Assembly (NCBI RefSeq): GCF_002494345.1
Contig: NZ_NXNI01000001.1
Span: 2,356,001 to 2,420,000, forward strand
Source: Natrinema ejinorense
GTDB taxonomy: Archaea > Halobacteriota > Halobacteria > Halobacteriales > Natrialbaceae
Length of the DNA stretch: 64,000 nt
Direction of reading: 5' to 3'
Numbering within the stretch: the stretch's first letter is position 1; every line of letters starts with the position of its first letter. A model generated the notes under the pieces. It was given only the letters and a program-made list of their open reading frames with translations. It was not told where the DNA came from and made no database searches. Positions 6,977 through 15,936 of the stretch are shown piece by piece. Position numbers and translations under genes: made by a program.

Positions 6977-8754
6977 GCGCGAACGGCGACGGCAACGGCG
7001 ACGACGAGGTTCCGGGACGAGAACTCGCCTACCGACTCTTCGCGGCCGAGTACGACGACGCGACGCTGTCCTACGCCGAGAGCGACGAGGAACGGGCACC
7101 CAACTACGTGATCACGCCGACCGGTGCCCGACTCAACCGCGTCTTCGTCGTCGGGACCCTCACCGAAGTCACGTCGGTCAACGACGAGATGGTCCGTGCC
7201 CGCGTCGTCGACCCGACCGGCGCGTTCGTCGTCTACGCCGGCCAGTACCAGCCCGACGAACTGGCCTTCCTCGAGGGAACGGAACCCCCCGAATTCGTCG
7301 CAGTGACGGGCAAGGCCAGAACCTTCCAGCCCGACGATTCGAACCAGGTGTACACTTCGATCCGCCCGGAAAGCATCGCGACGGTCGACGCCGACACCCG
7401 GGACCGCTGGGTCGTCAGCGCGGCCGAACAGACGATCGATCGGATCGGCACCTACGCCGGAGCCGCCGAGCTAGACGCGAGCGGCGAGGCCCTGACCGAC
7501 GCCCTGCTCGAGGCCGGCGTCGAATCCGGCCTCGCGGCGGGCGTTCCGCTCGCACAGGACCACTACGGGACGACGCCGTCGTACCTGGCAGCCCTGCGAG
7601 CGTGTGCGCTCGAGGCGGTCGAGGTCGTCGCGGGCGACCGCGATCAGGTGAGCGGACTCGACATCGCACCCGACGCGACCAGCCCCGACTTCGAGACGAC
7701 GGTCGCATCGCTGGCCGATCTCGACGGCGTCGATCTCGAGCACCTCGAAGCCAGCGCCGACTCGACACCCGAGTCCGAACCACAGTCGACGGAGCCTGCG
7801 GTGGCGACGGCCGGCGGGAGCCCACAAGCGGCCGACCCAGCGGACACACAGCACGGCTCCGCCGCCGGGACGGCGACGAGCGACGGGACGGATACCGCTG
7901 CCACGACTGACGTCGATGCCGACCTCGAGACCGAGACGGCTGGGGCCGACCCCGAGACGGAGACGACTACGGCAGAACCCGAGACTGACACAGCCGAGGG
8001 CGACGGTGCGACGGCAGCCGGCGACGAGGCTGCCGACGCGTCGACGGACGAGTCTGCCGTGGCCAACGACGACGCCGACGGGGACGACGAACTCGGCGAC
8101 TTCGATGTCAGCGACGGAGACGACGGCATGTACGAGATGGACGAGGAGGAACGCGAACAGCTCGAGGCGGAGTTCGGCGCGGAGTTCACGACCGGCAGCG
8201 AGGTCGACGAGCCCGGCGCGGCCGACATCGACGTGCCCGAGCCCGAAGCGGGCGAGGTCGGCGAGACGGAGCGCGATTCGGGGCTGGGCGAAGACGAGCC
8301 TGCGGCCGACGACGGCGCGGGCGAGACGGACGCTGCCGACCCGGACACCGATCTCGGCTCCCCGCCGGAATCGGGACTCGAGGCCGCGGACGACAGCCGA
8401 GCGGACGATTCCCTCGAGCCGGAGCCGGAAGACGAGGACGAGTCGGGGCCGGAATCGGATGCGGACGAGTCGGAGCCGGAGTCGAATGCGGACGAGTCGC
8501 CGGCCGAGGAGGGCTCGGAAGCCGATGGGGCCGAGGGCGAGGGCGAATTGGCCGACGACGTCGATCTGGCTGACTACGTCGTCGAGACCATGGCCGACCT
8601 CGACGACGGTGACGGTGCCGATCGAACGGCGCTGATCGAGCGGGTCGCCGCCGACACCGGGGCATCCACCGACGAGGTCGAGGACGCGATCCAGGATGCC
8701 CTGATGGGCGGCCAGTGTTACGAACCCGACGACGAGACGCTGAAGGCGATCTGA
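6973..8754 (+). CDS. rpap1: RPA-associated protein (Rpap, COG3390 family) with very long acidic linker
   Basis: 593 residues. Residues 1 to about 245 form the conserved OB-like and helical domain of RPA-associated proteins, which act with RPA in haloarchaea. From about 255 to 520 the sequence is low in complexity and dominated by Asp, Glu, Ser, Ala, Gly and Thr. The last 65 residues return to an ordered, probably winged-helix, domain ending in GGQCYEPDDETLKAI. The start overlaps the rpa1 stop, so translation is coupled. The acidic region is much longer than needed as a hinge and may bind basic partners or compete for the RPA DNA site; that is inference. Confidence 0.88.
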   Translation: MSANGDGNGDDEVPGRELAYRLFAAEYDDATLSYAESDEERAPNYVITPTGARLNRVFVVGTLTEVTSVNDEMVRARVVDPTGAFVVYAGQYQPDELAFLEGTEPPEFVAVTGKARTFQPDDSNQVYTSIRPESIATVDADTRDRWVVSAAEQTIDRIGTYAGAAELDASGEALTDALLEAGVESGLAAGVPLAQDHYGTTPSYLAALRACALEAVEVVAGDRDQVSGLDIAPDATSPDFETTVASLADLDGVDLEHLEASADSTPESEPQSTEPAVATAGGSPQAADPADTQHGSAAGTATSDGTDTAATTDVDADLETETAGADPETETTTAEPETDTAEGDGATAAGDEAADASTDESAVANDDADGDDELGDFDVSDGDDGMYEMDEEEREQLEAEFGAEFTTGSEVDEPGAADIDVPEPEAGEVGETERDSGLGEDEPAADDGAGETDAADPDTDLGSPPESGLEAADDSRADDSLEPEPEDEDESGPESDADESEPESNADESPAEEGSEADGAEGEGELADDVDLADYVVETMADLDDGDGADRTALIERVAADTGASTDEVEDAIQDALMGGQCYEPDDETLKAI

Positions 8755-8764
8755 TCGGCCGACG

Positions 8765-9604
8765 ATGGGAGACGGTCACCGTCGCTCCGCGTCCGGACCC
8801 GCGTCGACGCCGCCGCGAGTCGAGCCTCTCCCCGGCGAACCGGCCGCGACGGCCACGGTCGGGAGCCAACGCGTCTTGTTCGTCGCCGACTATCACGCCG
8901 GTTACGAGGCCGGCCTGCGATACGAGCGCGGCGTCGACGTTCCCAGTCGAGCGCCGGACCGGCGCGAGCAGTTGCTGGCACTCCTCGAGCGAGTCCGTCC
9001 GGATCGGCTGGTCGTCCTCGGCGATCTCATGCACTCGATCGGCGAGCCGGGCGGGGCCGAACGCGGCGAACTCGAGGTGCTGTTCGAGTCGTTTCCGGCG
9101 GCGTTCGCGGTCACCGTCGTCAAAGGGAACCACGACGGTCGAATCGAAACCTGGCTCGCGGACAGTGACGATATCGGTGCGGACGTCACCGTCGTTTCCG
9201 GCGACGGCATCGCGCTCGGCGACGTCGGCGTCTGTCACGGCCACACGTGGCCCACACCGGCGGTCCTCGAAAGCGACGTGATCTGCCTGGGCCACGAACA
9301 TCCCTGCGTGCGACTCGAGGACGAGGTCGGCGGCAGTCGCGTCGAGCGTGCGTGGCTGCGGGGGCGGCTCGATCCCGACCCGTTTCGCGACCGTCCCGAG
9401 TACGAGGGGGTGTCGTGGCTCGAGGGGGCGGACGGATCGCCGCCCGGAGTAGTCGTGTTCCCGGCGTTCAACGACCTCGTCGGCGGAACCTGGATCAACG
9501 TCTCCGGGCAGTCGTTTCTCTCGCCGTTCATCCCGGCGGGGCTGGCGGAGGGCGACGCCTACTTGCTGGACGGAACGCGACTCGGACCCTACGAGTCGGT
9601 TTGA
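8765..9604 (+). CDS. rpe: Calcineurin-like metallophosphoesterase of the rpa operon
   Basis: 279 residues with all the metal-binding blocks of the family in order: VADYHAG (about 39-45), LGDLMH (about 82-87), KGNHDG (about 120-125), CHGHTW and LGHEHP (about 157-180). It starts 10 bp after the rpap stop. The trio rpa1-rpap-rpe is a known haloarchaeal operon and the phosphoesterase is presumed to act in DNA repair or nucleotide turnover with RPA, but its substrate is not known from sequence. Confidence 0.88.
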   Translation: MGDGHRRSASGPASTPPRVEPLPGEPAATATVGSQRVLFVADYHAGYEAGLRYERGVDVPSRAPDRREQLLALLERVRPDRLVVLGDLMHSIGEPGGAERGELEVLFESFPAAFAVTVVKGNHDGRIETWLADSDDIGADVTVVSGDGIALGDVGVCHGHTWPTPAVLESDVICLGHEHPCVRLEDEVGGSRVERAWLRGRLDPDPFRDRPEYEGVSWLEGADGSPPGVVVFPAFNDLVGGTWINVSGQSFLSPFIPAGLAEGDAYLLDGTRLGPYESV

Positions 9605-9669
9605 GCCACCCACAACCCGAGACGATGCAGCGTGGCCTCGGTTTAAGCGGGGAGATGCGTCGCGTCCGG

Positions 9670-9981
9670 CTACCGCTGTTCGGTCCGCGATCTGATCTCG
9701 TCGTCCTCGCGCCACTGATAGTAGTAGTACTCGGTGCCGCCGATCTCGGTCACCGAGACGCTCGCTCGGTCCGGGACATCGTCGGGGTACGCGTCGGGAT
9801 CGGCCGTCGCCGACGTCGCTTCCCCGTCGTCGGTTCGTCGTGCTTTCCACGTCGCCACGTCCTCGAGATAGGAACTCATCGCCCGGAGGGTGGCGACGTC
9901 TCGCCCGGCGAGTTCCTCGAGTACGTCGCGGCTCACCTGGTCCAACTCCCGCGGGGGAGTCGGTCGCTCGTCGGCGGTCAT
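9670..9981 (-). CDS. Conserved small acidic protein, function unknown
   Basis: 103 residues, start ATG 9979-9981. The N-terminal half is helical with Leu and acidic residues (SRDVLEELAGRDVATLRAMSS), and the C-terminal half has an unusual four-tyrosine run (EYYYYQWRED). It converges with rpe. The codon use and acidic composition look like a true haloarchaeal gene. I recognise no domain. Confidence 0.6.
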   Translation of the reverse strand: MTADERPTPPRELDQVSRDVLEELAGRDVATLRAMSSYLEDVATWKARRTDDGEATSATADPDAYPDDVPDRASVSVTEIGGTEYYYYQWREDDEIRSRTEQR

Positions 9982-10115
9982 ATACGCCGATGGGACGAGG
10001 ATGCCCGTAAACCATGGTTTTTCGAGACGGGCTCCCCCCGATGGAGGATATTGGTGCGTGATACCACGCAGTATATGGAGTCCTAATATTCATTGATACT
10101 CCAAATACGTGTAGA

Positions 10116-10123
10116 TTTATATA
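10116..10123 (+). promoter_or_regulatory. TATA box of the small winged-helix gene
   Basis: TTTATATA lies about 30 bp before the ATG at 10150, which argues for that start and against upstream in-frame codons that would overlap the box. Confidence 0.6.
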
Positions 10124-10149
10124 CCAGAACGAGGTCCGTACGGCTGACT

Positions 10150-10380
10150 ATGGCCTCGCAAACGCGCCACAGAGCACGCATCGATCCGGTTCCCGACGAT
10201 CTCGAGTCAGCCCGCGCGAAACTCGTCTACATCTACCTGGAGGTCGCCGACGGGGCGACGATCGAAGAACTGGGGGAGATACTGGCGATGAAGAAGATCA
10301 ACATCCTGAGCGTGCTGAACTCGCTGTCGAGTGCCGGCTACGTCGAGCAAGCCGAATCGGAATACGTTCTCGCGAACTGA
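10150..10380 (+). CDS. Small winged-helix (MarR-like) DNA-binding protein
   Basis: 76 residues. The helix-turn-helix is clear: ARAKLVYIYLEVADGATIEELGEILAMKKINILSVLNSLSSAGYVEQ reads as helix, turn, recognition helix and wing, ending in a short tail. No ligand-binding domain is attached, so it would bind DNA as a dimer. It converges with glnA (132 bp apart) and may regulate it or a nearby gene, but nothing in the sequence proves a target. The promoter is strong (TTTATATA). Confidence 0.7.
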   Translation: MASQTRHRARIDPVPDDLESARAKLVYIYLEVADGATIEELGEILAMKKINILSVLNSLSSAGYVEQAESEYVLAN

Positions 10381-10512
10381 TCCCGACGGCGTCGTCATGA
10401 AGCGACGGCTGCGTCGCCGTTCTCGCGACAGCTGATACAAACGGGATCGGATCCGAACGGACGACCCCCGTGCCCGAGCGAGCCGACCGCGAGCGACCGT
10501 TTCGACGGCAGC

Positions 10513-11865
10513 TCAGAACGTTTCGAGGTAGCGCTCGAGTTCCCAATCGGAGACGTCGACGAGGTAGTCTTCGAACTCCTGTTCTTTGGCTTCGACGAAC
10601 TTCGGCCCGACGTGCTCGCCGAGTGCGCTGTAGATGACCTCGTCGTCCTCGAGTGCCTCGACGGCTTCGCCGAGGTTCGTCGGCAGCGTCTCGATGCCGT
10701 ACTCGTCGCGTTTCGCTTCGTCGAACTCGTAGATGTTCTCCCGAACCGGGTCGGGACACTCGAGGTCGCGTTCGATCCCGTCGAGACCGGCGTGGATGAG
10801 CACCGCCAGCGCGAGGTAGGGATTACACGACGGATCGGGGAAGCGAGCCTCGATGCGCGAGGCGGCCGGGACGCGCGCGGCCGGCTTGCGGATCAGCGCC
10901 GAGCGGTTGCGATCGGACCAGGCGACGTACACCGGCGCTTCGTAGCCCGGCACGAGCCGCTTGTAGCTGTTGACCGTCGGGTTCGAGACCGCCGTGATCG
11001 CCGGCGCGTGCTCGAGGATGCCGGCGATAAAGGAGTGAGCGGTCTCCGAGAGGTCGAACTCGTCGTCCTCGTCGTGGAAGGCGTTCTCGCCGTCCTCGAA
11101 CAAGGAGAGGTGGGTGTGCATCCCCGAGCCGTTGATACGCGGAATCGGCTTGGGCATGAAGGTCGCGTGCTGGTCGTGCTGGGCGGCGATCGCGCGGACG
11201 ACGGTGCGGAAGGTCGCGACGTTGTCGGCCGTCGAGAGCGCGTCGTCGTACTCGAAGTTGATCTCGTGTTGGCCGCGAGCGACCTCGTGGTGGCTCGCTT
11301 CGATCTCGAAGCCCATGTCCTCGAGGCCGTAGATGATGTCGCGGCGAACGTCGCTGGCGAGGTCTTTCGGCGCGAGGTCGAAGTAGCCGCCGTGATCGCC
11401 CGTCTCCGTCGTGGCGCGGCCCTCCTCGTCCTCCTCGAAGAGGAAGAACTCCGGCTCGGGCGCGGCGTTGACGGTGTAGCCCAGATCGTCGGCGCGCTCG
11501 AGTGCGTTCTTGAGGACGCGTCGCGGGTCGCCCTCGAAGGGTTCGCCCGTCGAGGTGTCGATGACGTCGCAGATCATCCGGGCCGATGCACCGTCCTCGC
11601 GGTTTTGCCACGGGAGGATCGCGAACGTGTCGGGGTCGGGCTTGAGCCGCATGTCCGACTCCTGAATGCGAACGAACCCCTCGATCGAGGAGCCGTCGAA
11701 GTAGATCCCTTCGGTGAAGGCCTTCTCGGCCTGCCGTGCGGGCACGGAGACGTTCTTGACCGTCCCCAGAATGTCGGTAAACTGCAGCCGAAGGAAGTCG
11801 ATGTCTTCGTCTTCGATCTCGTCCAGTACGTCCTCTTCCGCGGCGGTCAGATTTCCGTTCGTCAT
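10513..11865 (-). CDS. glnA: Glutamine synthetase, type I
   Basis: 450 residues from ATG 11863-11865. It makes glutamine from glutamate, ammonia and ATP in the cytosol. Family signatures are present: FDGSSIEGF near residue 55, the glutamate-binding ExE region, the ATP-binding motif [16 protein letters not shown], and the [16 protein letters not shown] block. The bacterial adenylylation tyrosine is not evident, consistent with the GSI-alpha type. The longer upstream frame adds 22 residues and would include the TATA box, so the ATG at 11865 is preferred. Confidence 0.96.
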   Translation of the reverse strand: MTNGNLTAAEEDVLDEIEDEDIDFLRLQFTDILGTVKNVSVPARQAEKAFTEGIYFDGSSIEGFVRIQESDMRLKPDPDTFAILPWQNREDGASARMICDVIDTSTGEPFEGDPRRVLKNALERADDLGYTVNAAPEPEFFLFEEDEEGRATTETGDHGGYFDLAPKDLASDVRRDIIYGLEDMGFEIEASHHEVARGQHEINFEYDDALSTADNVATFRTVVRAIAAQHDQHATFMPKPIPRINGSGMHTHLSLFEDGENAFHDEDDEFDLSETAHSFIAGILEHAPAITAVSNPTVNSYKRLVPGYEAPVYVAWSDRNRSALIRKPAARVPAASRIEARFPDPSCNPYLALAVLIHAGLDGIERDLECPDPVRENIYEFDEAKRDEYGIETLPTNLGEAVEALEDDEVIYSALGEHVGPKFVEAKEQEFEDYLVDVSDWELERYLETF

Positions 11866-11896
11866 CTTCTGCTCGCCTAAGCAAACGGATTCTACT

Positions 11897-11904
11897 ATTA
11901 AAGT
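11897..11904 (-). promoter_or_regulatory. glnA TATA box candidate
   Basis: On the minus strand CTTTAATA is centred about 35 bp before the glnA ATG, giving a short leader of about 8-10 nt. Confidence 0.45.
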
Positions 11905-11953
11905 TCTATTGTTGTTGGCGAATATCCGCAAATAGAGGTAAAACTGGTCAAAC

Positions 11954-11969
11954 GCATATTATAATATGC
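11954..11969. promoter_or_regulatory. Perfect 16-bp palindrome between glnA and the FAH-family gene
   Basis: GCATATTATAATATGC is perfectly self-complementary. It lies about 90-105 bp upstream of the glnA ATG and about 150 bp upstream of the divergent gene at 12116. It could be an operator for a dimeric regulator; being AT-rich it could also contain a TATA element. The function is not shown. Confidence 0.4.
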
Positions 11970-12115
11970 CGTATTCGGAACGAGGATGACATCGACCGGA
12001 AAACGGGCACCACAATTGGATACGCGTGTACCGTCGTCTCGAGCGACCCGGTCGAACCGGACCGATTCGGCCGCGAACCGGTACCACTAATCTCCCGGCC
12101 TCGAGACCGCCGACA

Positions 12116-12877
12116 ATGAAACTCGCGCGGATCGCGACCGACGATGGCCCGGTATCCGGACGATACGAGGACGGCGTCGTTCACGCCGACGACGGCCTCT
12201 ACGAGGTCGGGGCGGACGACGGATTCCTGCCACCCTGTGAACCTTCGGCGCTGTACTGTATCGGCCGGAACTTCGCGGCGACGATCGACCAGATGTCCTA
12301 CGAACGCCCCGACGAGCCCGACTTCTTCATCAAGCCGCCGGCGTCGCTCGTCGGCCACGGCGATCCGATTCCGTATCCGACGGTCACGAACGAACTGACC
12401 TACGCCGGCGAGCTTGCGGCCGTCATCGACGAGCCCTGTCGGAACCTCTCGGAAGCGGAGGTGTCCGAGGTCGTCCGTGGCTACACGATCCTGAACGACA
12501 TGGACGCGCTCGATCAGGGCGAGCGGACGCCCCGGAAGGCATTCGACGCGTCCGGCCCGCTCGGGCCGTGGATCGAGACCGCCGTCGAGCCGACCGACAT
12601 CGACATGTACACCGACGTCGCCGGTGAGCGCCGCCAGGAGGCCAACACCGAACTGATGTTGTTCGACCCCGACGAGATCATCGCGCACCTCTCCCGCCGG
12701 GTCACGTTCCGTCCCGGCGACGTCGTCTCCTTCGGCAGCCCAGCCAACCCCGGTCTCGTCGAACCCGGCGACACCGTCGAAATTACCTACGAAGGCGTCG
12801 GCACGCTCCGCAATACCGTGGTCGATGCGAGCGAACGCGAGACCCTGCCGCTCGAGCGGGAGACGGTCCGCACGTAG
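12116..12877 (+). CDS. Fumarylacetoacetate hydrolase (FAH) family protein
   Basis: 253 residues from ATG 12116. The core resembles 2-hydroxyhepta-2,4-diene-1,7-dioate isomerase/FAH enzymes that cleave or isomerise beta-diketo acids using a divalent metal. Visible signatures are YCIGRNFAA, FFIKPPASLVGHGDPI, YAGELAAVI with a metal-binding Glu, YTILNDMDA, FGSPANPG and GDTVEITYEGVGTLRN. Its neighbours give no catabolic pathway, so the substrate is unknown. A longer in-frame start exists 90 bp upstream but lacks acidic haloarchaeal composition. Confidence 0.85.
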   Translation: MKLARIATDDGPVSGRYEDGVVHADDGLYEVGADDGFLPPCEPSALYCIGRNFAATIDQMSYERPDEPDFFIKPPASLVGHGDPIPYPTVTNELTYAGELAAVIDEPCRNLSEAEVSEVVRGYTILNDMDALDQGERTPRKAFDASGPLGPWIETAVEPTDIDMYTDVAGERRQEANTELMLFDPDEIIAHLSRRVTFRPGDVVSFGSPANPGLVEPGDTVEITYEGVGTLRNTVVDASERETLPLERETVRT

Positions 12878-13043
12878 CGCGTCGCGAATCGACGGATTCG
12901 AGGGCGTGAGACGGCGTCCCGACCGATCCGCCGCCGGGCGGGACAACGGGCAGGGGTGTTCGAGGAAGCGGCGACAGTTCGGAGACGACCGTTCGAAACG
13001 ACGGGTAGAAAGGCACTTCACGGCGACCGCCCACCGACGACAC

Positions 13044-13553
13044 GTGAGCGCCGACCACCGACGCGTCGAGGTGTATCCCGACCGCGAAGTCGTCGTCGAG
13101 TTCGATCCCGAGCTTACCTTCGAGTGCGTCGACGACTGCACGTGGTGTTGTCATCACGGCGTGCTCCTCTACGACAGGGACCTCCTCGAGTTGGCCCAGC
13201 GGGCGAACCTCGCCGAGACCACGACGGAGTTTCGCGGCGAGAAGTTCGTCACGCGCGAGGGCAAAGACCGCGAGGACCACGTCGGCGAGGACGGCTCGGC
13301 CTGTGCGTTCCTCCGGGAGGACGGCCTCTGTTCGCTCCACCTCGAGGAGGACTGGAAACCCACCCGCTGTTCGGTCTTTCCCCTCGGGGTCTGGCTCGAG
13401 GACGGTGACCTCCACGTCGACATTCGTGACTCGGCCTACGAGCACTGCGAGGGACTGAACGTCAGCGAGCGCAGCGTTATCGACAACCTCGAGGCGTTCC
13501 TGCCGGAACTCCTGTGGGAACTCGAGAATCCGGATTCGGACCGCGAGTTGTAG
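13044..13553 (+). CDS. YkgJ-type cysteine-cluster protein
   Basis: 169 residues from GTG 13044. Conserved cysteines occur as CVDDCTWCC near residue 30 and, further on, CAFLREDGLCSLH and KPTRCSVFPL, the pattern of the zinc- or iron-chelating YkgJ family. No enzyme activity is established for the family. An upstream in-frame extension of 73 codons is rich in Arg, unlike real proteins here, so I placed the start at the GTG just before RRVEVYPDRE. Confidence 0.75.
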   Translation: MSADHRRVEVYPDREVVVEFDPELTFECVDDCTWCCHHGVLLYDRDLLELAQRANLAETTTEFRGEKFVTREGKDREDHVGEDGSACAFLREDGLCSLHLEEDWKPTRCSVFPLGVWLEDGDLHVDIRDSAYEHCEGLNVSERSVIDNLEAFLPELLWELENPDSDREL

Positions 13554-13666
13554 CCGCCGAATCGACAGTGATCCGTCCGACGAACGGTCACGATCGGAGG
13601 GCCGTTCGGATGAGCGGTGCACGGATTTGTAGCAGTACGGCCCACGCTACCACGACTCCCCAACCA

Positions 13667-13672
13667 TTTAAA
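13667..13672 (+). promoter_or_regulatory. TATA box of the aIF-1A gene
   Basis: TTTAAA is centred about 27 bp before the GTG at 13696, predicting a leaderless transcript that starts at GTG. Confidence 0.55.
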
Positions 13673-13695
13673 CGTCTACCGCACGTAGTTAAACT

Positions 13696-13980
13696 GTGAC
13701 AGAAGACTCCGGGCGACGGAACCTCCGTATGCCCAACAGCGATGAAGTATTCGCCGTCGTAACCGAACACCTCGGAGGCAACCACGTTCGCCTCCGCTGT
13801 GAGGACGGCGAGGAGCGACTCGGCCGCATTCCGGGTCGCATGAAATACCGAACCTGGATCGAGCAAGACGACATCGTCGTCGCCGAACCCTGGGACTGGC
13901 AAGACGAGAAAGCCACCATCGAATGGCGCTACACCGGCCAGGACGCAGATCAACTGCGTCGTGAAGGCCACATCGATTGA
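13696..13980 (+). CDS. eif1A: Translation initiation factor aIF-1A
   Basis: 94 residues, GTG start. The S1-type OB-fold of eIF1A is clear: [39 protein letters not shown], followed by the conserved [21 protein letters not shown] strand region. The factor binds the 30S A site with aIF-1 to support start selection. It stands alone, with its own TATA box. Confidence 0.96.
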   Translation: MTEDSGRRNLRMPNSDEVFAVVTEHLGGNHVRLRCEDGEERLGRIPGRMKYRTWIEQDDIVVAEPWDWQDEKATIEWRYTGQDADQLRREGHID

Positions 13981-14107
13981 TCCCCGGTATCGGTTCCGCT
14001 AACTACTAGATTTCTCCCACCGACAGATCGCCCGCAGCGGCCGCGCTGGCGCTTGTACTCGATGACTCGCCGGTACTCCGGTGATAGGACCGCCAAAACG
14101 AGGCGTG

Positions 14108-14281
14108 TTAACAGAAGTATACCCAGTAGGTATGGCCCCGTGAGCACGTGACCGTGGTGTGCTCGCCGAACGCCGCGATCGATTTCCGCACTTTCACTTC
14201 CGTCTCCCCGCCGGGGAGCGGGACGCTCGCGTTCTCCCCACAGTGCGGACAGGTGACCGCTTTCGTTGCAACTTCGTTCAT
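14108..14281 (-). CDS. Small zinc-ribbon protein
   Basis: 57 residues from ATG 14279-14281. CPHCG sits near residue 11 and a second Cys/His group (CSRGH near residue 47) follows, with a final Cys. This looks like a single zinc ribbon. Haloarchaea encode many such microproteins, most of unknown function. The ATG start was chosen because the upstream extension is basic and uninformative. Confidence 0.55.
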   Translation of the reverse strand: MNEVATKAVTCPHCGENASVPLPGGETEVKVRKSIAAFGEHTTVTCSRGHTYWVYFC

Positions 14282-14427
14282 CTTCGTTCGCCACGATACC
14301 ACACAACACGGGACCGTATAATCGTTGCCGTCAGCCGGACGACGCGAGACGGTGCTCACGCGAGCGTTCGCTCCGTCGCGTGTCCGAAGAACCAGTCGAG
14401 TCGACCGTAGCGAACCACGAGAAGTCG

Positions 14428-14619
14428 TTACTCCCGACGGTCGGTCCGCGCACTGACGCGCATCTCGACGTAGCGGTCCGCCCAGGTCCGGGAATGCAAC
14501 CGGAGCGACTCGAGGACGGTCGCGACGAGTCCGTCCGTCGGGGCACGATCGGTCGCGTCACCGCTGTCGTCTACTGCGGGCTGTTCACCCGGGTTGTGGG
14601 GCCCCTCTGGAAAACTCAT
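14428..14619 (-). CDS. Small hypothetical protein
   Basis: 63 residues from ATG 14617-14619, starting MSFPEGPHNPGEQPAVDD with an acidic Pro/Gly-rich head and a helical basic tail ending ARTDRRE. A TATA-like GATAAATA (14647-14654) lies about 31 bp upstream on this strand, which supports it as a gene. No family recognised. Confidence 0.4.
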   Translation of the reverse strand: MSFPEGPHNPGEQPAVDDSGDATDRAPTDGLVATVLESLRLHSRTWADRYVEMRVSARTDRRE

Positions 14620-14792
14620 TGTGGTAGCATGTAGCACATCTAGTGTGATAAATAGTGGGGAAATTCCGAGCGCGTGGGACGAAACGGGTGCCGGCCGGTT
14701 CCCACGACACCCCCCCATACGAACGGTTCACAGGGCCGCGATAGACGACAATATTCTTATTTTGGACCTCACAAAGCAGCGCTCACGGCTCA

Positions 14793-15884
14793 ATGACACC
14801 TTCGGCATCGACTTCCAGCATCCAGAAGACCTTTCTCAAGTATCAACACCTCGTCGTATTTCTCGCACCACTCGTGTTCATCGTCGGTGTGTACTTCTTC
14901 GCACCGACGGAGCCTGCCAACCCAGGGACCACCTACTGGCTCGAGTACTGGTGGCTATTTATCGCGTTCGTCATCGGCGCGATGATCGTCAATACCGTCG
15001 GGATCAGCGGCTCCGCGCTGTTCGTCCCCTTCCTCATCTTCGTCTTCCCGCTTTTGGCGTATCCGTTAGAACCCAATACGCTGGTGAAAATCGGCCTCAT
15101 CAGCGAGTCCTTTGGCCTCTCGAGTTCCGCGCTCGCCTTTATTCAGTACGGACTGGTCGATCGCCGACTCGGCGCGACGCTCGTTCTCGGCGGTATTCCG
15201 TTCGTCGTCGGGGGAGCACTGCTCTCGTTCGTCATTCCGGAGCCGCTGTTCCACGCGCTACTCGGGATCGCACTCCTCGCGGCGTCGTACCTCCTCTTCC
15301 GGGCGAACCTCGGCCACGAGGAACCCGGCGGTGGCTCCGGCGGCGAGACGGCCGCAGCCGACGGGGGCACCGCGAGCGAACTCCCCAACGACGCGAACAA
15401 ACTCGGTCCGGCCGGGGTCGAAACGGACGATGCCGGCACGGTAACCCGCGTCGACCGTGATGGCAACGACTACAGGTACTCTCGCGCGGGGTATCTCGAG
15501 CGCTTCGCCAACTACAGCGTCGGCGGCGTCTTTCAGGGGCTGGCCGGCTTCGGAATCGGCGAACTCGGCATCATCTCGATGCTCCGAACCGAGGTCCCCG
15601 TCCGGGTCGCGATCGGCACGAATCACATCGTCGTCGCGACGACGGCCGTGTTAGCCTCGATGGTCCACGTCTTTGGCGGCGGTCTGGTCCCCGGTGGCCA
15701 TACGATGGACCTCGCCTCGACGCCGTGGAACATGGTCGTCTGGACGGTTCCCGCGACGACACTCGGCGGACAGATCGCGCCATACGTCTCGGCCACACTG
15801 GACACGGGAACGATCAAGAAAGGCGTTGGCGGGCTGTTCGCGATCATCGCAGTCGCGCTGTTCCTGATGGCCGTCGGCTTCTGA
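14793..15884 (+). CDS. TSUP (TauE/SafE) family membrane transporter
   Basis: 363 residues with about eight hydrophobic segments. The two TSUP repeats each contain a Gly-rich loop: one near residues 65-85 (NTVGISGSALFVPFL) and one near 245-260 (VFQGLAGFGIGELGI). Between them is a hydrophilic insert of about 55 residues rich in Gly, Ala and Asp (around 172-230). Family members move sulfite, sulfoacetate, or other organic anions across the membrane. A TATA-like TTCTTATTTT (about 14755-14764) precedes the start. Confidence 0.85.
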   Translation: MTPSASTSSIQKTFLKYQHLVVFLAPLVFIVGVYFFAPTEPANPGTTYWLEYWWLFIAFVIGAMIVNTVGISGSALFVPFLIFVFPLLAYPLEPNTLVKIGLISESFGLSSSALAFIQYGLVDRRLGATLVLGGIPFVVGGALLSFVIPEPLFHALLGIALLAASYLLFRANLGHEEPGGGSGGETAAADGGTASELPNDANKLGPAGVETDDAGTVTRVDRDGNDYRYSRAGYLERFANYSVGGVFQGLAGFGIGELGIISMLRTEVPVRVAIGTNHIVVATTAVLASMVHVFGGGLVPGGHTMDLASTPWNMVVWTVPATTLGGQIAPYVSATLDTGTIKKGVGGLFAIIAVALFLMAVGF

Positions 15885-15936
15885 GCGCCGACGACACCCA
15901 TTCGGGATCGACTCGAGGCACTCGTGTCCTCGACCG

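Noticed and set aside
5543-7099. Long minus-strand frame continuing upstream of the small membrane protein at 5204
   Set aside because: It mirrors rpa1 and the start of rpap on the opposite strand, with Arg/Val/Asp-rich sequence typical of antisense frames in GC-rich DNA. Only the last 112 codons look real.
8186-10093. 635-codon minus-strand frame across rpap, rpe and the hypothetical gene
   Set aside because: It is the shadow of rpap and rpe; very rich in Arg and Pro.
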